The notes: generated by a model from the letters alone, not told the origin. DNA of 64,000 bases from Bugula neritina (GCA_964035545.1 OZ037768.1:5509241-5573240); one strand, 5' to 3'. Shown: positions 40,701 to 54,600, counted from the stretch's first letter. Numbers and translations are program-made.

Positions 40701-43198
40701 ATAGTAGTTGATGCATGTATCAATGGTATGTGTATAGAACTGCTATATCTTTTGCAAAAGCAGAAACTTCAAACTACATTGATAAATACAGCCAATAAAG
40801 CTTAAAGCTGTAAGTCAGGCTTATTGTCTGCAAGCACAGTGTCAATTCACTGGTAGCCATTGCTGTCCAACTAATTACTCAGTTCATTTTACTGGCAGCA
40901 TAGCAGCCTATAATAGACTTCAATTTAAATGGCTGTTCACAGGTCAATAGTTCTGATTACTAGCAAAATAATTATTTTAAAGTTATATGCTGCTTTGTTT
41001 ACATTTTAAATGCTGGTTTGACTACAGTCTGTGGGTTGAATACAGCACACACTTGAGTATTGACAGGGTTATAAAGAGCTTAATATACGTCTGCATACTG
41101 TAGAATAGTGCATCCACATAGATATTGAGTTTGTGTTTTGGATTAGCTTGGGGCAACTAAACATTAAATTTAAATTTTATGAATGCTGGCCACTTTTAGT
41201 TTAAAGTTCCTGTTACTAAAATTGACCAGATTTAAAAAAAAATTAAATTGAAACTTTGCATGTACGTATTTCGTATGAATTTGTAAATGGACATGAATAT
41301 TAAATAACTGTGGAGCAAATTTCAATTTGAACTGAATTAAACACATACAAATTTATTTCCAACAGCCTAGTATTATTAGTAGTTTATGATTTTGTATACA
41401 CCGAGAACCAATGAAGTATGTGATTGGCATCCATACCGTTAATTGCGTTTTTATTCATGCCCAACTGTATATATTTATCAAAGCCTCAGTACAATTGCCT
41501 TCTTATGAAAAACTGATTGATTGTATTAAGCGTAGACTTTGAAATTGTTGATGCAACCAACTACTTATGTTGGTATATCAATACAAGGTAGCCCAGCTAA
41601 TCGCTGTACTCAGTATTGAATTAACAACGCTCAACCTTTATTTTGTTATGATATGAGCAGGCGTAATGGAATTTTTTGTTTGCCCCAATCCGCTGATTTC
41701 AATGACAGATTATATCCAGTGTTCTAAAAATCAATGGTCAAGCATTTAACGGAGCAGCTATAAGAAGCAAATGAATAAGTAAGTAGTTCATATTTTAAGA
41801 ACTAAGACTATTAAAAATGCCTAGAATTAAATTTGCTTCTGATAGTAGGCCCTATATAGAAATTAGGTATAAGCACAGACGTGTACACTGCTTAATTTTA
41901 AAACTAACAAATTGGCCTAACATATACAGCGAGTCTACCTGAAAAACAAATGGCACTGTGAAGTTGTACCAGTTAAATTATACTTACTCATTGCATAGCC
42001 TGTGTTTCACGAGTGCTGAAAATATTTTACTAAATATATTTGTGCTGTCTGTAGATTGGAAGTTTCTTTGCTCTTCATATTTGGTGCTACAAGCATATTG
42101 AATGGTACAGAATACGTAGAATTGATAGGCTTGCAGTCAAACTGCACTCATTGACTCTGGAGGTAAACTTTTCAAACTCTTATCTAAATAATACACTCAA
42201 CACGGCTGTGAAATCACCAGTTTACTCTTGAAACTCCGCAGTAATTATAATATTAATTATTCGAAAAGACAAAGTGTAAAGCTCGCATTTGATTTACAAT
42301 CCCTTGAGATAGAATTGGATAAAACTACTTGAAATTTATTCTTTTAGCACTTGACATAAGAGTGAATTTAATCAGCTGTGTTAGAAGAGAAACCTTGTCA
42401 GCTGATAAAAAGCAGTTTTCCTGTGCAGTACGAAGCTGTAATCAATGATTACTATCAAACAAATAGTGTTTGCTTTGCCACAAAGCTATTAATGTTACTG
42501 AATGTAAAGTTAGCTTGGTAAAATAAAACCTAGTGGACAAAGCTGTTGATATTCATGTGACAGGGGAAATATACTCTGTGCTGTGTAATGGGCCACACAA
42601 TTTAACTGTATGCAACAGCAAACACCACACCAATGAATTCACCTAAATTCTTCCAGTGAAAGAGCTTCGGTGCTTAAGTGGTGTGAGCCTTGGTGGTGCC
42701 TTTGAGTTTTGCTGCCATTTCCTAGAAGACTCGTAGCTTCAAGAGAAGGCAGTTGCTGTTTGCTAGGAGACACACTAATGAGATCAAGCAGTCTTTGCAA
42801 CTCACTAGTTTCTCTGTAAAATACACTCGGGTTTGAGAAATACTTGCCTGAAACTTATTTACAAAAAAAAGCTAAGGCTTGTTTTATAATATTGAGCAAT
42901 GATATTGAAGATCTACTGAAAATACGACTACTGTTATATATACTATACCTGTGTGTATTTTATGCGTATTGTATGCACTATAGTCTACATAAAACACTAT
43001 GCTTTCAAATATACTTCGATATTGATCAACATACAATTTAATTTTAATGATGTCTGTGCTAGTTCACCTTTTCCAATAATTAACCGTATTGTTGTACACG
43101 TTTGCAGCCAGCAGCAATAAATGAACATTCAAATGAAACGTTCTGCTTACTCTAAATAAATACAACTCCACTTACTGCCTCAGCTTTGCAGTTGGCAT
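28771..43198 (-). CDS. NEK10: NIMA-related kinase NEK10
   Basis: Protein kinase; the vertebrate orthologue acts in cilia and the G2/M checkpoint. Coding exons (descending): 43198-43176, 42813-42643, 42086-41988, 40517-40312, 38256-38106, 37804-37718, 37053-36961, 36147-36016, 35881-35728, 35317-35162, 34463-34290, 33747-33574, 32912-32777, 32542-32315, 32176-32098, 31829-31629, 30943-30624, 30326-30174, 30009-29857, 29509-29171, 28928-28771; 1,128 aa (human 1,172). The armadillo-like N-terminus keeps SPSKQQLP, FSALVKHRL and SACCAALTQL. The kinase has GCGAFGSV, ALKE (Lys), HRDLTPNN, DFG and EKADIWAIGC. It is followed by the coiled coil LERKLEKERKRTQR, a Ser-rich and proline patch (PPPAPR), and the conserved tail DPIQQLLNVLHKIIYISQLPP and VIEEVLKENKYY. 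The ATG at 43198 follows an in-frame stop within the same exon. Divergent from the RING gene. Confidence 0.96.
33868..33985. repeat. ATACTACTATAT satellite-like tract
   Basis: Tandem units of about 14 and 23 bp built from TATACTACTATATA, in the NEK10 intron between exons 34463-34290 and 33747-33574. Short open frames here are artefacts of the repeat. Confidence 0.8.
35710..35722. repeat. G13 homopolymer beside a NEK10 splice donor
   Basis: Thirteen G on the plus strand (C13 in the transcript), starting 6 nt into the intron after exon 35881-35728 (donor GTACGC). Prone to length error in sequencing. Confidence 0.85.
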
Positions 43199-43248
43199 GT
43201 CCTCGCAAGTCTTTCAATCCTAACAAGCCTTGTGAGCCGAAGCTACTT
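43199..43248 (-). other. NEK10: NEK10 5'UTR part of the start-codon exon
   Basis: The exon acceptor is AATTTAG with AG at 43250-43249. The 50 bases before the ATG contain an in-frame TGA, so they are untranslated. At least one more upstream 5'UTR exon is implied but not located. Confidence 0.55.
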
Positions 43249-46061
43249 CTAAATTAAAATAAAACCCAAAACTGACCAAGAAATTTTATAAGAACTCAAT
43301 GCTACAGCATACGGAACAAAACTTAACAGCCACAAAGATGGAAAAAGTAGATGTAATAACAGATTATAATATATTGTTATCTGAAGACCCAAGCAGATGT
43401 AGAAATACAAGCTTGGTTATTGGATCATGTAATAGATAGATATGTTTATTTTGCTATATTCATTGATATATGCAGTCACCTGTTCAGTCACATTGGATTA
43501 TTTTGTTTGCATTAAAGATGTCATTATATTTAGTGTTTATCAATAGAGAAAATATCTAACAGAACGTAAATAGATGTGATTAAATAAACATTAGCTTATT
43601 TTTAAACGCCAGCAGTCAAATCTGCCTGAAAAGGCACAATAAATAAAATCAACTTTTAACTTTTAGTTCTAGTGGTGAATCAAGTTCATTATTAATTATT
43701 ATCATTATTATTTTCTACTTATATCACGTTAAGTTCTGTCACAGCTTGAGCTAATTTTTTCTCCAACAATCAATCTAATTTCACTAAGATGGGGTAGATA
43801 AGCTTAATATATTAGTTGGTTTTTTATTAAACTAGCATATATTTCTTCACATATGAACTCTGAGTTGTGCTACCGTAGTTATTATTTTTCTTATTTTATA
43901 ATCATTAGTACTATTTTTGTGGTTGTGCTAGATGGTATTCATTTTTTATAGATTATAAGCTCAAACTGCTTCCTGTAACACAAACACAAATTTTAGTTTA
44001 AATCTAAAATTCATAAGTTATTTAAACTTTAATTAAACTAACCTTACAAAATACATTCAAGAAACAAAAGTCTAATTTCAACTTGGCAACAACTGACTAA
44101 AAACAAGTTTGTAAAAGTAATAGATTCTGTCAATTTCTCTGTGACTAATGATTAGGATGATAATCATTCAGTTTCAACAAACCCATCAATATGTTAAATA
44201 AGTTAATAGAGCATTTTGGTAAAACTTTTAATAAACTTGTAACTATCATAATACTAGTAGTCATATTGTCCACAATCAGTCTAATTTCTAGTCATAGTCA
44301 TTGTGTATTAAATAACTTCAACCCTGAAAGTATTATTCAATTATTCACACAGCAAAAGCTTTAAATTTAAAATTAATTTTTATATTTAAAATTTAAATTA
44401 AACCCCAATCACACTGACAATTCAAACAAGCTAAGTTATATTTTTAGCATTCAAGCATCAAAAAACATTCGAATAATCATAATATTAATTAGTTAAATTG
44501 CAATCCCAAAATATATAGTTGATAGTATAAGAGAATCAAAATATTTATACTTTATAGTTATACTTAGTCTTATAGATAAACTACTAAAAAGCAAGAAGTA
44601 ATACAACATCAATTATCAATAAGTGTATACGTGTATACCTGATGCTTGTACTTTAGCCTTTTAAGTCATAATTATTTAGTTTGTATATTAAAAACAGAAT
44701 TGCAAAAGCTTTAACCAATGACTTTGAGATAGAAGCGGCTAACATCCAGCATGTTGATTTTGAACTTATACACCACTTCCAGTTCTCCTAATGAGGAGAC
44801 TAATGTTGCTTAGCATAATGTAAACCTCTAAACTAGCCCGCGGTTTGACGACAAAACGTTTATCCAATAGGAAAAACTTAATATGGAGTTCTTTATATTA
44901 GGAGATTAGAAAACATTTCTCTTGCTTCAGCTTCGATGGATACCATCAGGCATCAATGGTTACGAACAATATTGTCAATCATTGATACTATCATTGATAG
45001 TATCAATGGGCAATGTAAAAAATAAAAAAACTGAATTTCTGATCATTAATATTATCTTTATAATTACTGTAGATGCAACAGCAATGATTATAAGTATTAT
45101 TAATAGTTGGAAATCCGTATGGTTGATAGTAATCATTACAAATGCCAACATCAGTTTCAATCACTTTGACTTTCACTCTGATTCAATGAATGTCAATATC
45201 TGTATGATTATGATAATCACTTGGTGATGGTTATCAATATGAATATAGTATATTCTATAATGCTGTAAATATTAATAATTAGCCATTAGATTATAGAATA
45301 GTTTTAAACATAAACTCTAAGTGAAAGTCAAATTAAAGTCACCAACATTTAAAACAATTTCAAATCTTGAATTTTAATGCGACAGTTATAAATATTGGAT
45401 TTCAGAGTATAATACATAAGGTTAGTAATTTATTACTATTAAATTAAATTTTGCACATGACAAAATTCATATTTTTGTTGTGAAGTGTGATGTAAAATAT
45501 AGTTTTGAGGCACAGCGATGAACAAGTGTAGTTGCCAACATGAACATGAAAATATTGCTATGCTATAGCAATGTCTACTTCCTTATATTTCTTATAAGTA
45601 TAAATATATTTTTTGGAATTATTAAACTACTGAGTGACAAAATTAAATTTTTTAATCTCAATCTGTTTATATTATTTCACCTTTCTTTCATTGTCTTTAA
45701 ACTTAAATGTCGTAACAAATAGTTTATCAGTCTAACTGCTGTGACTAGATTATAAAAGATAACCATGATTATGCCAAAATAATAAATCAAATCAGAACAA
45801 ATTTTATTTACTGCTAGTGTTAGTGGAATAACTATAACTCTAGCAGTGAGGGCATTTAGTTATAAATTATTCCAATTAGTAATTATCAAATATTCATCTG
45901 CACTTGATTATTTTCAACTATGAGTTTGTTCTGCTATTGCTTATAGTATTTTTATACTCAATTTCAATTTTTTTTTAAAAAAATTACGGCGTTGAATAAA
46001 TTTAGTAAAATCAAAAATATATAATGCATAAACATTTCATGACAAGCTGCCATTTTTTTAG
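43249..46061. other. Intergenic region between divergent NEK10 and the RING gene
   Basis: About 2.8 kb, AT-rich, expected to hold both promoters and upstream 5'UTR exons. A perfect palindrome sits at 44979-45007. Frames at 44922-45227 and 45540-45722 are hydrophobic AT-rich chance frames without recognisable features. Confidence 0.5.
44979..45007. repeat. Perfect palindrome
   Basis: 11-bp arms CATTGATACTA and TAGTATCAATG around a 7-nt TCATTGA centre, in the NEK10-RING gene intergenic DNA. Confidence 0.6.
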
Positions 46062-46088
46062 GACAAACCAAGTTACGGGTATAAAGTA

Positions 46089-49000
46089 ATGCCACCTAAA
46101 CAAAGCAAAGACGGTATTAGAAGAAAGCAGGAAATTGCTGATCAGGTTACTTGTTTATTTATTGAGCTAAACAATGAACAGTGTATATATGCTAGTCACT
46201 ATTTAATACATTGAGCTTTCATTACTGCATCACACTTTAATGTATTACACCATGTCAACTCTTAGAATACTCTGGTGGTAATTACCAAACCTTTTAAATA
46301 TGCTTTGGTAGAAGCATTTTGTTTCTTTCATTGAGAAAGTGTGGGACATGGTACTCTATCCTGGTGAGAAAACAGCCTCTAAAACAGAGTCTAGTGTACT
46401 GTTGATCACATAAGATATTTGCTATTATTTAAGGTCAAGGAGATTAAAGACCGACAACGCAAATGGATGAATGAGAAAAAGTTGAGTGAGAGTGGAAAGT
46501 TGTCCAATGTTTTACCAGACAATGATTTAGATATAATAACACGAGACCAATATAGCATGAGAACTGCCAATTATTCGGCATCGTGTCCTGATAGCTACAA
46601 ATCAGCTAAGAGTTCACCTTTATATAGACCTAGTAAGTAGGTTTCTAGCACATGATTGGTTGAGTTTTGAGAGATTAAATTCTCATATTAATTAAGAAGT
46701 ACCAGATTACTTATAACCAACTTTAAGCTAATTTATTTGTGCATTCTGTTGCCTTTTGCTACTAATATTGAATTTTTTCATGAAAATTCAAATAGATCTA
46801 GCTTTAATGCCTCCATTACTTGATTTTCAGTTTGGTCTCAGTAAAACAATGTATTAATTTTACGCTTTATAACCAAGATTTCTTTCGAAAATCATTAGTT
46901 ATCATTTTATTACAGCCATATTAGAGTTATGACAAATTTCTAGTGTAACTACTTTATAATTATTTTCAAAATCTTAATTTTCTTACTAAGAAATTAAAGT
47001 TTTAACTCAGGTGATTATAAAACTCCCAGTCGCAATGATATTGGAGAAGACAACTATGACATCATTGCTGATGAAATAATACACCGTGTAAAGAACAGTC
47101 TAGGAGGAAACTTGAGAACTGATAGTTTTGAACACAATGGTGAAGATAGGGAACTCTCCAAACCACTAGCGGCACACATGTGTTACAAATGCCAGAAACT
47201 AATGGTACTGTATTAAATTGTTGAGAGCTAATTTAAACTAATTTCATTTTAAATAATGATCAGCTTTATATTCAAAACACATATATTTAGCTAAAAATAT
47301 TTGATAACCTCTATGAGATTAAGAATGTTGGGAATACTAAGTATTATGTGTGTATATGTTGGTGATAGTCAACAGAAAACAGCTCATTAATTATTTAAAA
47401 AAGATCTTCTCCTTTTTTATATCATTTGAAAGCTCAATATTTACTGCATCTGCTTTTCATAAAAACATATGCACTGACCAAGTTAATTTTATAATATAAT
47501 AGTATAATAGAACAATAAATAGAGGTTGAGTGACATCTTAAGTGACATGTTTTTGAAGCATTCTTGTCTTTGTATATTGTAGAATATATTTTTACAGTGT
47601 ACAGAACACTATGTGGTTTAGAATAACCTAGTATTTAGCTTTCAAATGTTTAAACAAAATTCTGGGTTGCAAAAAACCTTCAACATAGCAAATAACAATT
47701 TGTGTTTATATGAATAGGTTATTGTTTTCTGAAGGTAATAGCAAAATAATTATATACCTACATATGTAAAAATTATGATGAAATTAATATAGCAATATCG
47801 TACAATAATATGATTTATATCGTAAAATGAAGACATTTAGTAAGTGTTTAAGGTGCATTTATTGTATTACTGCAGATTTCACCACATCATTCTCCAATGA
47901 TGTTGATACCTTGCGGACACAACCTGTGTGAAGCTTGCTGCCGGAGTGCTGCCACATGCTATATATGCAACACAGAGGTCAATGGACAGTCTACCAATGT
48001 CATACTTGGCCAGGTCATACAGAATCAATACTCACAGAGTAGGGAAGAAGCTAAAAGACACAGAAAGTCAGCCAGGAAACATCATCCAGGTATTTTTGAT
48101 GTCTTATAATTTGCCTGAAGTCATGCTGACAACATGGCTTCAAGCTGTCAAAGTAGAGCAAGCATCATTTTAAGTGACTGCTCTTGTGGAATTTGAGTGT
48201 CAGTATAGCATGTGACGCAACCACCTCTATTTCCTGAAAAATAGCTGCTCTCTGTTGGTATTATAATTACTGGTATGGACCCTGTACACAAATCTATAAG
48301 ATAATGTAGCAGGGTATAAAAGTTTTAGTTTTAGTAATCAGTCATTACTAAAGAGTGAAGGGTGCAGTACGTGTAATATATAAATATAAACTCATAGTTT
48401 TTTATTTTTATTTAAATAAACTTGACATATTTCTATAAAATTTATCACTCTGTTTCAATGTGTGTGTTTTCTATCACTCAGCTGATGTAGCTGATGTAGA
48501 ACAGGAAATGCAAACTTTGCTCTTGCGAAAAGAGGCTATGGAGGAAGAAAAGTTGACTATACAAGAGAGTATTGAGAGAATAAACAACAAGATCCTGGTA
48601 AGATATGCCTTGCCTCACCCTAACAGCAAATGCCTTGCCTCACCCTAACAGCAAATGCTTTGTCTTACCCTAACAACAAATGAGTGGGCACAGAGCTGAG
48701 CTAATGAAATCTTATCTATGTTACATTTATGATTGTAGTTTGCTATCTGCTAGTGTAGAGCATATCTTATAGTAAGTTGTGCTGACTCAAATATTGACAG
48801 CGGTCCGATTTAAGGCGTTTATTGATCATTTTTAATCTCATTTCTATATTGGACACAAGAGACATGGTTTAAAAGGACCAATCAATTTTTCTGTATCCGT
48901 GTATTTGTTTTACTTTATTACATACTTGGGATTCATCATTCATCTGTTATAGCATTCATTTGTTTTACACATCTAATATAATTTAGTTATTCTAGTTATA

Positions 49001-50132
49001 ATGATATATAACAATTATTATTAATAATAAGCTTGATTTTATTGGCAAAATAATTTTAGAAATAGAATATGTGAAGGCATATATGGGTTTGTGAAATAAA
49101 CAGATGATAAATTCCATGTGTATTTAATATGGTCTAATTATTTACTGGTAATCTGGAATAATCTACAGTCTATTTGATCATTTGATGACTTTAAAAGCAA
49201 AAGTGATTGTAGATAGCTTTCTTGTGAGTTTTGAAAACTTTAAGGTTTCTCTTCTACATTTGCATTTAACAGGATGATATACTGACATTTTTCTAGTCAT
49301 AGTGCAAGAAACTACATTAATTTGATACATTTTGAGATTTGAGTTGATCTTGATTGAGCACCTTGTTTCAACAGTAAATTTAAAACATTAGCATTCAATT
49401 ATAATATTGTATTATATTATACTATATAACACTATACTATATTGAATTATACTGTATTGTATGTTATTGGAAAGAACGTGTCTGAATAAGTGTATAAAGC
49501 TAGTTTTGGTTTTAAGTTTAGGTGCTATTGAATAAATGTAATGTAAAAAGTGGTTTACTCATTTATTTTTACAGTTTCTTTATAAATCTATACACCAGAC
49601 CAATGAATAGAAAGTTGAGGTTAAACATAAACAAGTGAAGAGGGCATCTTCACATATTATTAGTGTGATAGTGATACATCACTGTAAATGCACTTTATAG
49701 TATTATGGCTGTGCCTCTTTTGACTAAAAAATTATTCCTATTGGGGCCATATAGCAGTTTCATCAGAGCCAGTAAACTACGTCTCATGTGTCACACTTGA
49801 GACATTTCTGACTAAAATAAAGTAACAATTGAGTTGACCTTCTAACTAATAATTTACATATATTGTAATATCTACCCATCTTTTGGTGTATCCTGTTGTA
49901 GGGTGAAATGGAGCAAATATCCAGTGTTGAGAGAGAGGAATCTAATGTGATCAGTCAGATTTCACGACTTCAAAAGAAACTAATGACTCTGCAGGAGCAT
50001 AAAATTGATTTTAAGGAGAAGATAACTTCTCATAACTTGCATATAGAAGATGAGAAGAAAAGAATTAACATGATTAATGAGACTTTGGAGTACTTGTCTG
50101 AAAAATTACACTCTCTTGGCCACAAAACTTGA
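46089..50132 (+). CDS. RING-HC finger and coiled-coil protein, candidate E3 ubiquitin ligase
   Basis: Six exons: 46089-46145, 46434-46632, 47011-47204, 47876-48089, 48482-48597, 49902-50132; 336 aa with consistent phases. A basic N-terminus (MPPKQSKDGIRRKQ) is followed by a charged helix and a Ser-rich linker. The RING-HC finger spans exons 3 and 4: CYKC, then CGHNLCEAC, then CYIC, i.e. the spacing C-x2-C, C-x-H-x2-C-x2-C, C-x2-C. After a basic stretch (residues about 160-175), the last 110 residues form a heptad-like coiled coil. I do not recognise the family; this layout is TRIM-like but has no visible B-box. The first exon is open upstream of the ATG back to an acceptor AG at 46060-46061 (frame reads DKPSYGYKV before M), so a coding exon further 5' is possible. 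Poly(A) signal AATAAA at 50284-50289. Confidence 0.8.
48607..48682. repeat. 28-bp tandem repeat, about 2.7 copies
   Basis: Unit TGCCTTGCCTCACCCTAACAGCAAA, starting 10 nt after the donor of exon 48482-48597 in the RING gene. The third copy is more diverged. Confidence 0.8.
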
Positions 50133-51663
50133 CCATAGTAATGCAATGCATCATTGGCCACATTTGTTGGTGCGTAGAACAAAAATCAACTAAATGTTAT
50201 TTTGTATTTTTATATTTAAAAAATTATCTGTTTATGTAAACGTAAATAGTTCAGCATATATAACCCCTAGTTGAATTTATGCCAATAAATTCAATTGTTT
50301 ATTTTAAAATGAGAATACTACAAGTGTTTTCAATTTCTTTGACAGACCCTGTAGACTGTGAGATTTTTAAATATTGCACTTTTATTGCTTAGTTATTAGC
50401 AACTTTTGTTTTAAACAAGAAAGATAAAAACCAAATAGGGTTTTTAAGATTAATAACTTTCACAACTTTTCACTTCAAGCTCATTTTATGGTGAAGATGT
50501 TGTTCATGCTGCTGGGCTATAAAACATCGTAGTTTTATTATTCTCAAGCCAGTTATTATTGACAGCCAGGAGAACCATTACACTACCACAGTGGGCAGTA
50601 ATTATATTCTGTTCAGTTCCAATGCTGTTTTTCTTGCATTGCTCATAATATGTAAATATTGACAAAACTGTCCTGGGGTAAGAAGCTTTGTGTTTATATA
50701 CCATCTCATTAGCTTCTTGGTTAATAACAAATATTATCTGTTGTTATCTATTAACTGTAGACAAGAAACCCTGTTGCTTTATTTGATCCAGTAACAACCA
50801 GATTGTGTGAAGAGCATTTAAATCTCATCAACTCAAAACTTGTCTAAATAACCTTTGACCTCAAGTTCTGAGGCTACAGCATTACTAATCCCCCACCTAC
50901 TTTGTTTTTTTCTTTAAAATTGATACTTTTGATTATAATAAAATTTATTACTAATTGTATCACCATAGGAAGTGGTGACAGCATAGCATGGAAAACATTC
51001 ACAAGTTGTATTAAATATGTAATGTATATTGTAATTGCATACACAAGCGGAAAAAGCCAATACTTCAAGCCTTACACACTGAGAAGTTTGTTTTTAATAA
51101 AATTGGAGTCTCAACAAAGGTTCTGAAAAGATGGTCACTATATTTCTATAATACACATAAGTAACATATTAGAACAATGGAGCAGAGTCGTCAGCCAACC
51201 GATCACAAGTTTCTGCGTTTCTATCATGAGTTTGATAAGCATTCTAAACCATGTTGCGTAAATAATAAACTAAAAAGCACTTGAAGCAATAAAATCTTGC
51301 AGTATTATTGGTAAAGGTTGAACATTGGCAATTATGCTACGAGAAGGTAAAAACTTGATTGAAAAGACAATATATAGAATAAAACATAGCGCTAGGAATA
51401 TAATAAATGAGATTTGAAAACTTGCATTGATATGTTGAACTTACATAGTACTGTCTTTATGTTGTGAAAAGGGCACAAAATAAAAAACAATACAAATGCT
51501 TTAAAACTACTATAATTTACAATAATTAATAGACCCCAAAATATTTCGAAGTAAATCGCTACAAGATAAAAAGTTAATTACAAATTAGAATATTTGATAT
51601 AGGAATCAGCATTGAATATATCATGCTGGGTGTTAGAAGCCATCAGGCCTGTTCTAACAAATC
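50133..51663. other. Intergenic region between convergent RING gene and SOAT
   Basis: Contains the RING gene 3'UTR (AATAAA at 50284) and the SOAT 3'UTR. I see no additional gene; short frames at 50504-51126 lack features. Confidence 0.5.
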
Positions 51664-54600
51664 TTACTCGTTTGGAGTACAGAACCAGGATCTTGGTATC
51701 ATGTAGTCAAGAAATGAATCCTACAAGTATATATAGAAGTATACATAACTAACATTGACTTCTAAATAGACAGTACTGAAGCTATGATGAATTACAGATT
51801 CAGAGATCTGTGTTTAAATGAGACAAACTTAACATCTCCTTTTATTTTATATTCTTCATAGAGAAATACAAGGAATCTAAACGCACTCTAGGACTGCGCA
51901 ATTGTATAATATTTCTAATAAATGGTAAAGTGTGTGGAGGAGGGGGCAGCTAGCTTTAATAATAATCTATAATTTTGGTGGAGGGATATCTTATTTTGGC
52001 AGGTTAAACCTCAAACAAAGTTTATTAGGCCCCAAAATCTAGTGTTTATGACTTCATGAACTGTTCATAGCAGCATCAACAAATATAAAAATAATTACCC
52101 AAAATGGACAGCTAATAAAGAGCATGAAATACTTACCTTAATGAGAGGACAATTTCTCCTTGAGAAGTATTCCATGCTGTAGAGACACATCAGAATGCCG
52201 TTGCCAATAAACAAAGCGACCCACAGAAAAATATTGCTAGTCCTCTTGTTATGGCCGTTGGTTACGTATATGAAACCAACTGTAAACAAATCAATTCATT
52301 TTCACTGTGCTTAAAGAAGTCTAATGCAGTGATGAGAGCATATAATCAAAATTTAAGTTCAATAAGAATGGAAGTAAGAAATGTATTACTTAAATTAATT
52401 ACTTGCATCAAGTATCAAAATAGATTTCATGTTTCATTTTGATGAAACAGAACTTCACACTAGTATTTGTTGTTTGCTGACTTTTAATATCAATTATGCA
52501 TTATAGTATTCCTTACGTATCAATACTCAATATCAATCAAGTAAAAAATTGACTTCTAAGATTATCAACATAAAACAAAATTTCAATTGAAGTCAAAACT
52601 TACCACCAATTATAGCAAAGAGGACGAAAAGTACAGGATACACAAACCGGAAAGCTAGAATAATTATGTACTCGTGGAAAACGGCGGAGATAAAGAAAGT
52701 GTTATACATTGCCAGCCACCTCATGTGCTTCTGGAACCTGAGGAGCTACAAATGAAAGATGCACATTTACCAACAGAAATTACAAAATAGATACTTCTTT
52801 TATGTTTAGTTGTAGAAAAACAAAACTCCCATGGCTATACATGTCTTGAAAATAAATTGCCTATAAAATTTAAATTGGAAAATAGTTCGTTTTTGAGTTG
52901 AGAGAAATTAGAAGACTTTGAAAAATTAAAAAATTTTAAAACAATTAAAACACATCGATAAACAAACTATTTTAAATATTTCATCAACTAAAACTAGTTT
53001 CAATATATTAAACATATTTATAGTGCCACACTGTACCATGTATGTATCCTGGTAGATGTAGGTGAACAGCCAGTCGTGAACAACAACATTCCAGTTTCTG
53101 TAATACCCTGAGAAGTTTACAGAGTTCCACCAGTCCTTGTAAAACAGCCGGTCACCAAATCTCAGCATCTCGGCGCATGCATTCAGCCAACAGTGCAAAA
53201 TAGCATAGAAACCTACAGATCCAAAGTACTTTACATCAGTCTAGCACTTAAGTTTGCATCCAAAGTTGAGGAAGGCAACTAAATTTGATGAGCTGCCAAT
53301 TTTTTTTTAACAAATAGCCAGATTTATAGTAAGAAATATATATAATTTGAATATCAAATAAAAAACATTAGTAATCAAAATCGAATATTACAAATAATAA
53401 AAAACAAAACTAAGATGTTTTAATATTGACCAATAATTTACAAGACGGAATTCTCAGCTCCTTCTCTAATGGAATATGATTCATCAATTCAATTACTGTG
53501 GCATCGCACAACAAAGAAAGTGAAAGTTTGTATTTAAAATGTTTTTGTTCAATTAAATTTGGCAACTTTTTCAGAGTTCTGGTAATTGTAGATTTACTAT
53601 AACCCAAAATATTCTTTAATTAAATGGAACAAAACTTCTCATCACTGTTTTACAGGAAAGAATAAGCAAAAGATTTCGAGTAACTTTTTAAATGTTGGTA
53701 AATAGGTCTAGACCTCAATTTAAAAATCACCAAAACTTTTTGATGAAAATTCATGCAGGCATGAGTTATTCATATATTAATTTAAAACTGTTCTTAACTA
53801 GGCTCAGTTTGGCATCAGATTCGCTGCCAGTGAGGTAATACAGCTATTACGTTCTGTATATAAAACTCACCAATGAGAAGGACTAAAGTCCCAGGCATCA
53901 TACATCCAAACACTGAATACACAAACATTTTGATGGTCACATGATCGCTATTGAAATTGTGGAAGTTGGGGATACAGAACCGGACAAAGATGTAGTAGAT
54001 ATAGAATATGCAGATGACCAGCTCACTGACGTGGTATACTACAGTGTTCCAGTTGATAGCACTAGTCCTGTGTGATACAACAAGTAAACAATGTGTACTG
54101 AGTACAAAGGGCAACTAGAGTACACGGCCAACAAATAGGTTAACTTACACTTCATAGTACACAGTACAGCCATAGTCTACTGATAAAACAGCGATAAGAA
54201 ATTGTAATGATAACCTGTCTAGCTTTGGCTGGGTAAACTTAAAACTGTAAAACAACTAGAGTGTCGCTAAATCAACAAAGTCGAATTTATACCAAAAAGT
54301 TGACAATATTTTATATGTCTACAAAAACATACATAAATTGTATAGCAATCAGCCACATGGTGTTGTGTGTAGCTCATAGCTGAGTGAACTTGGTCAGCTA
54401 TGAGCTATACACGGGCCTGTCCCCTAGTAGTTACAATATATTGCCCTAAAAACTGAGCTAGAATACAAAACATACTTTCTTGAGCTGTCTTATAATTAAC
54501 TGAGATATTTTTATTGCAATCAAAGGTCAGTGTCCTGTCAAATGCACAACTTGACCGAAGTTCAAACATACACTCTGCTAACTATGATATGGTAATTATA

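Noticed and set aside
44922-45227. 101-codon plus-strand hydrophobic frame
   Set aside because: Composition is that of AT-rich random sequence (Ile/Asn/Met-rich) and it overlaps a palindrome; no signal peptide or domain.
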